From contig NZ_PVEN01000008.1 in NCBI RefSeq assembly GCF_002973525.1, forward strand, positions 124,001 to 188,000: a stretch of DNA of 64,000 bases, read 5' to 3'. The translations under genes were made by a program, and so were the position numbers. This stretch comes from Paraburkholderia sp. BL21I4N1. GTDB lineage: Bacteria > Pseudomonadota > Gammaproteobacteria > Burkholderiales > Burkholderiaceae. Below, piece by piece: positions 1 through 7,516 of the stretch; the first letter of the stretch is position 1; each line of letters starts with the position of its first letter. Under the pieces are notes generated by a model that was not told the origin of the DNA, ran no database searches, and was given only the letters and a program-made list of their open reading frames with translations.

Positions 1-1
1 C

Positions 2-1504
2 GTGGTGTTGCTCGACGAGGCCGGAATGGTCGGCTCTCGCGAGTTTTCGCTCCTGCAAGAGGCCGCTCTGAACGCGGGCGCGAAGCTTGTCTGCGTCGGC
101 GATCCAAAACAATTGCAGCCGATTGAAGCCGGCGGCATATTTGCCTCGCTCATGCGCGCGCATGGGAAGGCTGAGCTTTCGGACATCCAGCGCCAACGGA
201 CGGACTTCGGCCCACTGATGGACTGGCTCGACTGTCGGGCTCGGGCAGGGCTCGGAATTTCGCGCGAAAAAGCCCAGGCCCTCCGCGAAGTTCCCGAGGA
301 GGCTCGCATGGTGGCCGCAGAGAGTTTGTGCTCCAAAGACGAAAAACTCGCCCGCGCCTTCGCCAAATGGAAGTCAAGGTTCGATCACGAATGGCTGCGC
401 GAAGCGGTCCGCTTGTTCGCCGAGGGAGAGGCCCGCGCCGCTTTGGATCTTCTGGATTCGAAGGGCCGCTTGCGCATTGCCGTGTCGCCCGAAGAGGCTT
501 GGGCGCGGCTCGTCGGCGAGTGGCTGTCAGACAAAACGCCTCTTGTTCAAAAGGCCATGCTCGCCGGCACGCGCGCGGAAGTCGCCGAGTTGAACCGTCT
601 TGCGCGCGAGCGGCTTGTCGCGTCAGGCGCCGTGCGCGACGATCTGGGCCTCGACGTCGAAATCAAGCAACGCGACGGGGCGACCGAAACGAAGCGCTTC
701 GCGCCCGGCGATCGCCTGGTTTTCCTAAAGAATGACCGCGATATTGGCGTCGCCAACGGCTCGGCTGGAACGATCGCGTCCATCGAGCGCGGCGAAGACG
801 GGCCGCAACTTCTGGTCGAATTGGATGGTCCCAATGAGCAAGACAAGAGACAAGTCCGCGCGCCGGTTGGGTTCGCCTGCTTTGACCTCGCCTATTGCTT
901 GACCAACCACAAGGCGCAGGGGCGGACGTTTGACGCCACCTACGCGCTGGCCAATCCGAACATGACTGACCGCGAATGGACTTACGTCGCGGCAAGCCGT
1001 TCGCGCTTTTCGACCACATTGTTCGTCGCCGCCTCAGCTTTGGGGCTGACCGACCCCGAGTCGCATCGTTCGGGAGCCGACAAGGCCGCGTCGCGCGAGG
1101 CTGTGATCGAGGCGCTCGCGGGACGCATGTCCCGCAGTCGCGCGAAGGGCACAACCCTCGACTACGCTCAGGACCTAGGCATGGACCGGCCGCCAGTTGG
1201 CGGGCGCGAGCGAGCGCATGGCCCGAGGGCGTCGGCCGCGTCGCGCCCGGCAGCGGCCGAACGCGCGGCCCGCGCGCGCGGGACTTTGCCGCCAACTCCG
1301 CACCAAACGAGCCGCGAACCCCGCAAGGGCGCATCGATTCTTTCTGGCTCGGCGTCTCGGCCGCCCCGCGCTTCGTCGTCTGCGCAGCGGAGAGCCCCGC
1401 CGCCAATTGAATGTCCCGCCATCGCCCCGCGTCCGAACGCTTCGTCGGACGTGGCAGCAGTCGAGCGCGATCACGGCTGGGAACTCGACGGCCCCCAGCG
1501 TTGA
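2..1504 (+). CDS. traA: Ti-type conjugative relaxase/helicase TraA, C-terminal part (cut by window edge)
   Basis: This is the helicase half of a TraA-type relaxase, which nicks oriT and unwinds the transferred strand during conjugation. The reading frame is open at the left edge, so the N-terminal relaxase domain and Walker A are outside the window. Visible RecD-like helicase motifs are Walker B DEAGMV (residues 5-10), GDPKQLQPIEAGGIF (34-48), a UvrD/RecD C-terminal signature NHKAQGRTFD (302-311) and TYVAASRSR (328-336). The last 120 residues are a basic, low-complexity tail. About 60 residues (roughly 67-127) sit between IQRQR and the WLREAVRLF segment, which are normally nearly adjacent in TraA. 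Family assignment rests on motif recognition. Transfer ability of the element cannot be judged from this part. Confidence 0.85.
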   Translation: MVLLDEAGMVGSREFSLLQEAALNAGAKLVCVGDPKQLQPIEAGGIFASLMRAHGKAELSDIQRQRTDFGPLMDWLDCRARAGLGISREKAQALREVPEEARMVAAESLCSKDEKLARAFAKWKSRFDHEWLREAVRLFAEGEARAALDLLDSKGRLRIAVSPEEAWARLVGEWLSDKTPLVQKAMLAGTRAEVAELNRLARERLVASGAVRDDLGLDVEIKQRDGATETKRFAPGDRLVFLKNDRDIGVANGSAGTIASIERGEDGPQLLVELDGPNEQDKRQVRAPVGFACFDLAYCLTNHKAQGRTFDATYALANPNMTDREWTYVAASRSRFSTTLFVAASALGLTDPESHRSGADKAASREAVIEALAGRMSRSRAKGTTLDYAQDLGMDRPPVGGRERAHGPRASAASRPAAAERAARARGTLPPTPHQTSREPRKGASILSGSASRPPRASSSAQRRAPPPIECPAIAPRPNASSDVAAVERDHGWELDGPQR

Positions 1505-1548
1505 ATGGCCGCGAGGAAAAAAGCAGGGAATCGGACAGGGAGAATTGA

Positions 1549-2292
1549 ATGGCGAACGACGAGCGCTCCGGGCGCGGCTGGGATCGGGGCAAAATGACAT
1601 TGCGGCTGTCGAGCGAACGGTCTGCGGCGCTCCGAGAATTGGTCTCGGACGTGCCCGACGCCACGCCGACAGACGCCATAGACATCGCGATCGAGCTGGC
1701 CAAAAGCGCCCGACGGTCAGAGCTGAGCGCCGCGCCCGCGAACCAAGAGCCTTTGGCGGCGGGTCTCGCTGAATTTTTCGGCGCTCATTTTGACGATATG
1801 GCGTCTGCCCTCGCAGACCTTCGGCAAGAGGTGGCCGAGCTCCGAGCGATTCTCACAGCCGGCCAGGAGCAAGAAGACGAGCTGTCAGCAACGCCAACGG
1901 ACGAGGGAGCGCCCCTGTCGCCATTCGAAGCGGCGGCGAGCCTCGCGACTTGGCTCGCAGCGGAGGCGGCCTCGCGCGGCTTGCCCATGCCTGATTCGGC
2001 AGTCATCAGGGCGCGAGTGATCGCGACAAAGCAATCAGACTCGGGGGCGATCGCATTGATCTTGGCTGCGGAGTTGGTCGCCGTCGACAAATCCAAGGCG
2101 GAGCCGAGCGCGGGACAGGCGTCCCGCGTGGCATTGAGCGCAACGCCTATTGCGGGCGGGACGTCGGCCTTGGAGTTTGAAAGCCGCGTGTGCCTGTGGT
2201 GCCAAAACACCGACGGGCAGTGGGATATCAAGATTCACCCGTTCGACCGCGACGGGAAAGTCGGCGGGTTGATCGCAACAGCCCGCGCATGA
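1549..2292 (+). CDS. hypothetical protein of the mobile element, downstream of traA
   Basis: I do not recognise this 247-residue protein. The start ATG has an AGGGAG ribosome-binding site about 6 bases upstream and lies 44 bases after traA on the same strand, so the two are probably co-transcribed. Residues about 16-50 look like a short DNA-binding or dimerisation helix pair (MTLRLSSERSAALRELV). Residues 80-105 contain a heptad-like stretch (MASALADLRQEVAELRAIL) suggesting a short coiled coil. The C-terminus has CLWCQNTDGQW, a lone CxxC. The position after traA suggests an accessory transfer or partition role, but this is inference only. Confidence 0.6.
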   Translation: MANDERSGRGWDRGKMTLRLSSERSAALRELVSDVPDATPTDAIDIAIELAKSARRSELSAAPANQEPLAAGLAEFFGAHFDDMASALADLRQEVAELRAILTAGQEQEDELSATPTDEGAPLSPFEAAASLATWLAAEAASRGLPMPDSAVIRARVIATKQSDSGAIALILAAELVAVDKSKAEPSAGQASRVALSATPIAGGTSALEFESRVCLWCQNTDGQWDIKIHPFDRDGKVGGLIATARA

Positions 2293-2445
2293 CGGGCGCT
2301 GCCGAGGTTTTTTGGGCGCCGAAAGCGGCGTCCCGCAAATGCCCCGCGCAGCGGTGCGGCCGGTGTATAAGGAAAAAATTCAAAGCATCGGTCCCGCAGA
2401 TCATCGATGCTGCGGAGACCAAGCCGACTCTTGCCCGCTCCTGTA

Positions 2446-3177
2446 TTAAGACTCGTCGCCGTTTTCTTCAGGAGGCTCGTTATAACAATCAAGCAAATCG
2501 AGAACCCTCACAGATTCGACCGCGCCATGGCGCAATAACACACGCTGAATGTCATCAGAGAACTTGCGATTCCGTAGAAATTCGTAGATTTCGGGTCGTC
2601 GCTCGGCGTTGAGTGCATATTTTCGCTTCGAATTACTGGTCTTATAAATCAACAATCCCTGCATCAGCAAAATGTTAAGAACGTTGTCAACGCGGCCACG
2701 ATACTTTTCATCCAAGCCTCGTCCCTTCGGGATGTCGCTCACCCACATGTAGCCTTTGGAATTTCCAGCCCACATGCGCTCCAAGTCGAGTTTCCGAAGC
2801 ATAAGGAGGGCGACAACAACGTCGAGAGCCATAAGCGGCTCTCCATCTTCGTGTTGTTGGCATACTCGACGAATTGCCTCCCGCAACTCATCAAGGGATG
2901 CGATGTCTTCAACAATCACCGGAACGCGCGCCCCCAGTCGCAACCGGATGTGCTCGACGGTTTCTCTCTGCACCGGATTGATCAGCAAAACCGGCCCAAG
3001 CGACTGAAGCACCATGGAGCAGAAGTTGCGAGCGTTGAGTGAGAAGTTGGCAGCATACTCGTGCGGACGCAGCGGCCAACCACCATGCGCATCTAGGTCT
3101 TTCGCGCAGAGTTGGACGAGCGCTCTAGGGCCGCCATCGTATTGGCTGGCCGGATGGCCAATGTAGAGAGGTTGCAT
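2446..3177 (-). CDS. hypothetical protein, second gene of the OST-HTH unit
   Basis: This is an unrecognised 243-residue soluble protein. The N-terminal 110 residues alternate strand and helix (VLLINPVQRETVEHIRLRLG, then VPVIVEDIASLDELREAI), consistent with a small alpha/beta domain. The C-terminal half (about 120-230) looks like a winged-helix fold with MQGLLIYKTSNSKRKYAL as a possible wing. It begins 26 bases after the end of the OST-HTH-like gene on the same strand, so the two form one transcription unit. No catalytic motif could be named. A role as partner or effector of the upstream protein is inference from adjacency. Confidence 0.6.
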   Translation of the reverse strand: MQPLYIGHPASQYDGGPRALVQLCAKDLDAHGGWPLRPHEYAANFSLNARNFCSMVLQSLGPVLLINPVQRETVEHIRLRLGARVPVIVEDIASLDELREAIRRVCQQHEDGEPLMALDVVVALLMLRKLDLERMWAGNSKGYMWVSDIPKGRGLDEKYRGRVDNVLNILLMQGLLIYKTSNSKRKYALNAERRPEIYEFLRNRKFSDDIQRVLLRHGAVESVRVLDLLDCYNEPPEENGDES

Positions 3178-3203
3178 CGCGCTTTCCTTGCCTTCGCACG
3201 CGA

Positions 3204-4064
3204 TCAGCGCGCCTTGGCCTTGGAGAGCGCGGACAGCAGGAGGCTGGCCGGGATAGGAATCTCAAGAAGTTTTTCGAGAGGCAACGACGCAACAGCCAAA
3301 AGAATGACGCGCCGAGTTTCCTCTGGATCAAAGCTTGGGAGTAGATCTTGGGACTGCGTCGCTTCAACGCCTTCCTCACGCTCCACGCGTGCCACCTGGA
3401 ATCCAAAATCCAGGCGCAAAGCATGTTGGGTAAGCCAATCCTTCACTACGGAAGAGACCTTGGCCGATCGAAACTTATTCCATTGCCGCGCGGCAGCCTC
3501 GTCGGCGACACGAAGAGCCTGGAAAAAAGGATGTGGATGCCAAGATTCCGCTTCCAAGGTCTGCTCGGCGTCCGGAAACCGTTGGCCTTCCGCGCCTTGG
3601 AGGAACGCGCGAGCCCATTCCCGTTGCGCTTCCATCTCGATGGGACGGATTTCGACCCACTCGTCTGCCGGAGTCGGCGCAAGATCCAAGGCTACGCGAA
3701 TCGCACCGCTGCGCCGATTCATAAAGCGTCGCCCGGCCGGAGCGGCAAGAACAAACGCCTCCCAGATGGACTTGCGCAGCGGATTGAAGGTTTCTATTGC
3801 AGGCGCGTCGGACGGCGAGGCGGCTGCCAGCAAGGAGACGGCGAGCGCACCTTTGTCCGTTGAGACGATAGACAACCGCCCTTCAAGCTTCGGATCCGCA
3901 AGCAACTCATGCAACGTGCGTTTTCCAAACGCTTTCCAGTTCTCTTCTGGCACAGCTTGGCGCAGTAGATTCCCGAGCGCGGCGGCGGTGACAGTGCGGT
4001 TGCCGGGATGCGCGTTCTTTTCTACGGTCTGGACAACGATGTCCAAGTATTCTTCGAATGTCAT
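3204..4064 (-). CDS. protein with N-terminal OST-HTH/LOTUS-like winged-helix domain
   Basis: The 286-residue protein begins with about 80 residues (VTAAALGNLLRQAVPE, then FGKRTLHELLADP and a final LSIVSTDKGALAV) whose layout resembles OST-HTH/LOTUS domains, which bind RNA, often structured RNA. The rest has no recognised domain; it is rich in W, R and acidic residues and ends in amphipathic helices. It is the first gene of a two-gene minus-strand unit. A hairpin followed by T-rich sequence precedes it at 4083-4113. The OST-HTH call is by eye and moderately certain. A profile search of residues 1-85 would decide it. Confidence 0.6.
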   Translation of the reverse strand: MTFEEYLDIVVQTVEKNAHPGNRTVTAAALGNLLRQAVPEENWKAFGKRTLHELLADPKLEGRLSIVSTDKGALAVSLLAAASPSDAPAIETFNPLRKSIWEAFVLAAPAGRRFMNRRSGAIRVALDLAPTPADEWVEIRPIEMEAQREWARAFLQGAEGQRFPDAEQTLEAESWHPHPFFQALRVADEAAARQWNKFRSAKVSSVVKDWLTQHALRLDFGFQVARVEREEGVEATQSQDLLPSFDPEETRRVILLAVASLPLEKLLEIPIPASLLLSALSKAKAR

Positions 4065-4082
4065 CTTTTCGGTCCCTAAAAA

Positions 4083-4113
4083 GCAGAAAACCCCTTAGAA
4101 ACTACTAAGGGGC
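4083..4113 (-). promoter_or_regulatory. hairpin with T-rich tail in the leader of the OST-HTH gene (possible attenuator)
   Basis: Read on the minus strand, CCCCTTAG and CTAAGGGG form a perfect 8-bp stem with a 6-base loop (4092-4113), followed by TTTTCTGCTTTTT. This has the shape of an intrinsic terminator, yet it lies only about 30 bases before the start codon at 4064. It could be a leader terminator, an operator palindrome, or the terminator of an unseen short transcript. Confidence 0.45.
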
Positions 4114-4526
4114 TGTATCTTGAGCTGCTTTGCAGGGGCAAGAATAACTAGGGCATAAGGCAATCATCTAAATCAAGCGTGGTAGTCGCCTGCAAGCGAC
4201 TCGCGATTCAGAACCTAGCGTTCCAGACTATCAGGTCCCGTCACCCGGCGAACTTGATGTTCGCCTTTCCCCCATCGGCAAAACGCAGATGCAGCGGCAG
4301 CAGGTCTTCAGTGGGGTGGATCATCCATCGTTTGGGTTGTTTTGTCAAGCGCCGTGTCGATCGAGAATCAAACTCGAGCCCGATATCCTGCGACGTTATT
4401 TTTCCTGTGGGCTCTCAACCGTTGCGTCGCCAAGATCTTGCAGGCCATGCGCAAGTTGGCCACCTCTGACACAGCATGGCGTCGTCTCTACGTTTCGCGG
4501 CAACGCACAACTCTTCGTTTACCGAT

Positions 4527-4540
4527 ATTTGTAGACAAAT
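4527..4540. promoter_or_regulatory. 14-bp perfect palindrome, likely repressor operator
   Basis: ATTTGTAGACAAAT is a perfect palindrome about 145 bases before the proteasome-like gene. A possible -10 element TATGCT follows at 4549-4554. The symmetry fits a dimeric helix-turn-helix repressor. The cognate regulator is not identifiable. Confidence 0.4.
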
Positions 4541-4558
4541 CAAAGGGCTATGCTACCA

Positions 4559-4596
4559 TCCAGTCCGGGCCAACAAGGCAGTTGGCCCGGACTGGA
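4559..4596. repeat. 16-bp perfect inverted repeat with 6-base loop
   Basis: TCCAGTCCGGGCCAAC (4559-4574) is exactly complementary to 4581-4596, with loop AAGGCA. No T-run follows on the plus strand, so a simple intrinsic terminator in that direction is unlikely. In the 5' leader of the next gene it would form a very stable RNA hairpin. Confidence 0.7.
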
Positions 4597-4681
4597 TGGC
4601 GCGACCGGATGGAGATGGGCGCGTTCAAGGTTTTTGGCCATATGCCGAAAACCAATCAATAAAAGCGACCGGGGGTTTGCC

Positions 4682-5563
4682 TTGACGATAGCCGTTTGCT
4701 ATCTCTCGCCAGAGGGAATAGTTCTGGGCGCTGACAGCACCGCTTCGACATTCGGTCCCGGTGGCGCGCATTTCTTTAACTTCAATCAAAAAGTATTCGA
4801 ATTGGGTCAAGACAGCACGCTGGGCGTGCTAACCTGGGGACTGGCGTCTCTTGGAAGCTTGAGCTATCGAACGCTTCTTGCCCGCGTCTCCGACCGGTTG
4901 GCGGCGAACCCGCCCGGGTCCGTTGAAGACGCGGCCAATGCGCTGATTGATGTTTTTTGGCCTGAATACCAAGCGTTTGGACCCGTTCAGCGGGTCCAAA
5001 CTTTGCACGCAAAAGCTCCGAATGGCACTGCGGAAGCAGGAGCCGCTGTTCGGACAGCGGAAGAGGAGTCCGAATACGAAGGGCTCAAATCGAGCTTCGT
5101 TGTCGGATTTTGCGTCGCCGGATATGCCCTCCCGAACAGAATCCCCGGGGCGGTGAGCGTTATGTTCGACCCAACGGGCGCGAGGCCGGTCGGCCAAGCG
5201 ATGACTGGCGAAACTTCTCAATGGTGGGGGGTTCCAAACATCATCCAGCGGCTGATTTTTGGCGCGGACGGAAATTTGAAATCGGCGCTCCTTTCCTCCG
5301 GCAAGTGGAACGGGACGCCCCAAGAGCTCGATCAGATAGTGCAGACGCAATCGTTGTCGCATGCGTCCCTTCCGATTCGAGACGCGGTTGACTACGTCTA
5401 CTCGTGTATCCATTGCACGATAAAGGCAATGAAATTTTCGAGCTTTTCGCAGGTTTGCGGCGGTCCCATCGAAATCGCGGTGATCACGACCGATAGAAAA
5501 TTTCGATGGGTAAGACATAAGCCGTGGGACGCGGCTATCATCGATGGAGATTCTAATGACTGA
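4682..5563 (+). CDS. proteasome-like Ntn-hydrolase (20S beta/HslV/Anbu-like fold)
   Basis: The TTG start is chosen because the residue after Met is Thr and the sequence then reads TIAVCYLSPEGIVLGADSTAS, the classic start of proteasome-type peptidases. Numbering from that Thr as 1, Asp17 and Lys36 (NFNQKVFEL) match the catalytic Thr1/Asp17/Lys33 trio. A GGGGG ribosome-binding site lies 7 bases upstream. At 293 residues it is longer than HslV (about 175) or Anbu (about 240). The central part, around residues 110-140, is probably an insertion. It probably forms an N-terminal-nucleophile peptidase of unknown target. No ATPase gene is visible nearby. The family call is good; substrate and partners are unknown. 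Confidence 0.75.
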   Translation: MTIAVCYLSPEGIVLGADSTASTFGPGGAHFFNFNQKVFELGQDSTLGVLTWGLASLGSLSYRTLLARVSDRLAANPPGSVEDAANALIDVFWPEYQAFGPVQRVQTLHAKAPNGTAEAGAAVRTAEEESEYEGLKSSFVVGFCVAGYALPNRIPGAVSVMFDPTGARPVGQAMTGETSQWWGVPNIIQRLIFGADGNLKSALLSSGKWNGTPQELDQIVQTQSLSHASLPIRDAVDYVYSCIHCTIKAMKFSSFSQVCGGPIEIAVITTDRKFRWVRHKPWDAAIIDGDSND

Positions 5564-5753
5564 CATCAAGCAAAACGGCATTCGTCCGGAGCCCACGGCA
5601 ACGGTCCAGCAAACCGCCGACCACATGCGCGTCGACTTCGCGCAGACCGGGGCCTATCGCCCGCAGGATTTGAGGCTTGTGCTTGGGGACATCAAGAGTT
5701 CCGTGATTGTCTCGGCCGTTGACCCTACGGCATCAATCGGCAAACAAGGCTGA
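5556..5753 (+). CDS. small hypothetical protein coupled to the proteasome-like gene
   Basis: This 65-residue protein starts inside the end of the proteasome-like gene (8-base overlap) with GGAG 7 bases before the ATG, so translation is likely coupled. The sequence (starts MTDIKQNGIRPEP) is hydrophilic with no recognised motif and no signal peptide. Tight coupling suggests that it works with the peptidase as a regulator, adaptor or substrate. This is inference. Confidence 0.6.
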   Translation: MTDIKQNGIRPEPTATVQQTADHMRVDFAQTGAYRPQDLRLVLGDIKSSVIVSAVDPTASIGKQG

Positions 5754-5816
5754 GGACGCAGCGCTGGGCCCTGCCAGAAGCAGCCCCCACGTGGCAACCT
5801 TACGTGTTTTTACGCT

Positions 5817-5845
5817 TTGACTTGCTGAATTTGAGACAGCACAAT
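5817..5845 (+). promoter_or_regulatory. putative sigma-70 promoter before the SDH-protease pair
   Basis: TTGACT (5817-5822) and CACAAT (5840-5845) are separated by 17 bases, 79 bases before the start at 5924. This would give the downstream pair its own promoter, separate from the proteasome-like gene. Confidence 0.35.
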
Positions 5846-5923
5846 CGCGACGGGCCAAGAATAACGGCCATGCGCGGAGCATGAAACTCGGAATCAAGCG
5901 AACAGCATGAGGAGAGTGAGCTC

Positions 5924-6160
5924 ATGAATACGAAGACCCCCCCTTCCCCGGCGCGACCCGCTCTCGATGAAATGAAACTGGAAAACCCTCTCGGCCTCGT
6001 GTTCGAGACGCCTAAATCAGAAAAAAACTTGCCAAGCGCCACCATGTTTGGCGCCGGCGGCGAAATAGACCATGCCCGAGCTCGACGAACAGAAGAAACC
6101 GCAGCCCCACTTTCCGCGTGGAGCATTAGTCCCATCGCAATCGCCCAAATACTGGGTTAA
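5924..6160 (+). CDS. small hypothetical protein overlapping the SDH protease gene
   Basis: This 78-residue frame has a strong AGGAGAG ribosome-binding site 7 bases before its ATG. It overlaps the next gene by 89 bases in another frame. The N-terminal 50 residues (KLENPLGLVFETPKSEKN) look protein-like, while the part past 6072 is constrained by the overlapping gene. The good ribosome-binding site and the weak one of the next gene suggest translational coupling. Function unknown. Confidence 0.5.
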   Translation: MNTKTPPSPARPALDEMKLENPLGLVFETPKSEKNLPSATMFGAGGEIDHARARRTEETAAPLSAWSISPIAIAQILG

Positions 6161-6911
6161 AGAAAAAGATCGGTATCTTCGGCAACTGTTGATCGGGGAC
6201 ATCGAAGCGCTCACCGGGCGTCCGTTGGTAGTTTACTTCGCCCAGCTTGACCAACAGATCAACCATACCGACCCGGACGACCTGTCGGAGATTCTCTCCG
6301 GCGTGACCGGCGGCGATGTGGATTTGTTCATCCAGACGCCAGGCGGAAACGTCGACGCCACGGAAAAACTGATTGGGATCTTGCGCCAGCGACTGAAATC
6401 GTGGCGCGTGGTGGTCCCGAGCTGGGCCAAGTCCGCCGGGACCGTCATAGCACTCTCTGGCGAGAAGATCCTGCTCGGCGTCAATTCGGAACTCGGGCCG
6501 ATCGACCCTCAGTTCCAAGGCCAGAACGGCCTTAACATTCCTTGCGAGATCCTGAGCGAAGACGAAAGCCAGCCTCACCATATTCGGCAAATCGCCGGCA
6601 TGGCCGTCGCCCGCATGCGCCAGCTCGCCCTTTCGATTCTCCAAAAGGGCATGATGAAAACCAAGGGGTTGGCTGAGGTTCAGGACGTGCTGGCGAAGAT
6701 TTCAAGCGCCGATGGCTATAAATCGCATGGCGCGGTGATCGACTATTCGGAGGCGTTGAGCTTGGGCCTGTCTGTCGAGTTTCTCGCGCCAGACGATGAG
6801 TTGTGGAAGAAGCTGTGGCTTCTTTACTGCATGTATGACCACGACACCAAGGCCAACTCAATCGGCCGGCTGGTGGAGGGCACCAAATTCAGCATCGCGC
6901 GCCCGAAATGA
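6072..6911 (+). CDS. SDH/ClpP-class serine protease
   Basis: A 279-residue protein of the serine dehydrogenase proteinase (SDH) branch of the ClpP/crotonase fold. Characteristic motifs are the strand and oxyanion-loop segment LFIQTPGGNVDATEKLIG (about 85-102), the nucleophile region SWAKSAGTVIALSG with Ser121, and SELGPIDPQ (139-147). KSHGAVIDY near residue 215 could supply a further active-site residue. It has no membrane anchor or signal peptide, so a cytoplasmic protease is expected. No Clp or other unfoldase is encoded nearby. It lies about 500 bases after the proteasome-like gene in the same direction, so two unrelated protease folds share this segment. SDH-family identity is confident; substrate unknown. 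Confidence 0.8.
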   Translation: MPELDEQKKPQPHFPRGALVPSQSPKYWVKEKDRYLRQLLIGDIEALTGRPLVVYFAQLDQQINHTDPDDLSEILSGVTGGDVDLFIQTPGGNVDATEKLIGILRQRLKSWRVVVPSWAKSAGTVIALSGEKILLGVNSELGPIDPQFQGQNGLNIPCEILSEDESQPHHIRQIAGMAVARMRQLALSILQKGMMKTKGLAEVQDVLAKISSADGYKSHGAVIDYSEALSLGLSVEFLAPDDELWKKLWLLYCMYDHDTKANSIGRLVEGTKFSIARPK

Positions 6912-6927
6912 GAAACCGACCTGCGGA

Positions 6928-7224
6928 TTAAGTGTGCTCAATTGCTCGGGCAATGATCGCCTCGGCAACGCCACTCGCCCGCAGCGTTTCTGCAACCCCC
7001 CTTAAGGCTTGCTGAATGGGATCATCTTGCAGCCTTGAAGCATCCTCTCTCAATCCCCGGCTGATATAGGCGCGAATCAAAGGCTGATAACCCGATACCC
7101 CAAGGAGCGGCGCAACATGCCTGAGTTCATCTAATACGTCCTCAGGCAGGCGCATCGTGATTGTCGTCATGGGGCGATCTTCGCGCAGCCTTTCTCGAAT
7201 AGTTTCAATAGCCTTCTTCTTCAT
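6928..7224 (-). CDS. brnA: BrnA-type antitoxin
   Basis: This 98-residue protein has a ribbon-helix-helix-like core (MTTITMRLPEDVLDELRHVA, residues 19-38), typical of antitoxins that bind their own promoter. It starts 20 bases inside the end of the toxin gene, with AGGAGG 4 bases before the ATG. The order toxin then antitoxin is the usual brnTA arrangement. It should neutralise BrnT and repress the operon. The C-terminus (RASGVAEAIIARAIE) is the probable toxin-binding part. Confidence 0.75.
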   Translation of the reverse strand: MKKKAIETIRERLREDRPMTTITMRLPEDVLDELRHVAPLLGVSGYQPLIRAYISRGLREDASRLQDDPIQQALRGVAETLRASGVAEAIIARAIEHT

Positions 7225-7516
7225 AAAACCTCCTGTCTTCGGCCGATACCGGCCATGCAGAGATCAACCTGATTGTATCGTCCTCTTCCACATAGACAAC
7301 CGTTAGAAGGCGCCGTCTCGTTGAATAGCCGATCGCAGCTTCACGTTTCTCCCCATTGTCGCTAGCGTCCCGTCCCCTCAAGAATCGGTCAAAAAAAACC
7401 TCGGCAGCCTCCTCAAACTCAACGCCATGGTTCGCAATGTTTTCTTTGGCTTTCACCACATTCCAAATGTAACCTTGCTCCTCGAAGCGAAAGCGAAAAT
7501 CCGGATCGATGTTCAT
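7205..7516 (-). CDS. brnT: BrnT-family toxin (RelE-like ribonuclease)
   Basis: A 103-residue protein with the BrnT hallmarks: WNVVKAKENIANHGVEFEEA (residues 18-37), the REAAIGYSTRRRLLTVVYVE strand pair and IRLISAW with a final EDRRFYEE. BrnT toxins are ribonuclease toxins that inhibit growth. Upstream, GTATT and AATAC (7520-7538) form a short inverted repeat that could be the BrnA operator. A TTGACT/TACATT pair with 17-base spacing lies almost on the start codon, so transcription may be nearly leaderless. The pair probably stabilises the element. Confidence 0.8.
   Translation of the reverse strand: MNIDPDFRFRFEEQGYIWNVVKAKENIANHGVEFEEAAEVFFDRFLRGRDASDNGEKREAAIGYSTRRRLLTVVYVEEDDTIRLISAWPVSAEDRRFYEEEGY

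Larger units (their letters stand above)
4114..4681. other. gene-poor intergenic stretch with two palindromes
   Basis: No convincing gene is present between the divergent OST-HTH and proteasome-like genes. Open frames here lack credible starts and domain content. The stretch holds a 14-bp operator-like palindrome and a 16-bp hairpin, listed separately. Confidence 0.5.

Noticed and set aside
663..1703. Minus-strand frame of 346 codons opposite traA
   Set aside because: Antisense of TraA helicase motifs; no own domain evidence.
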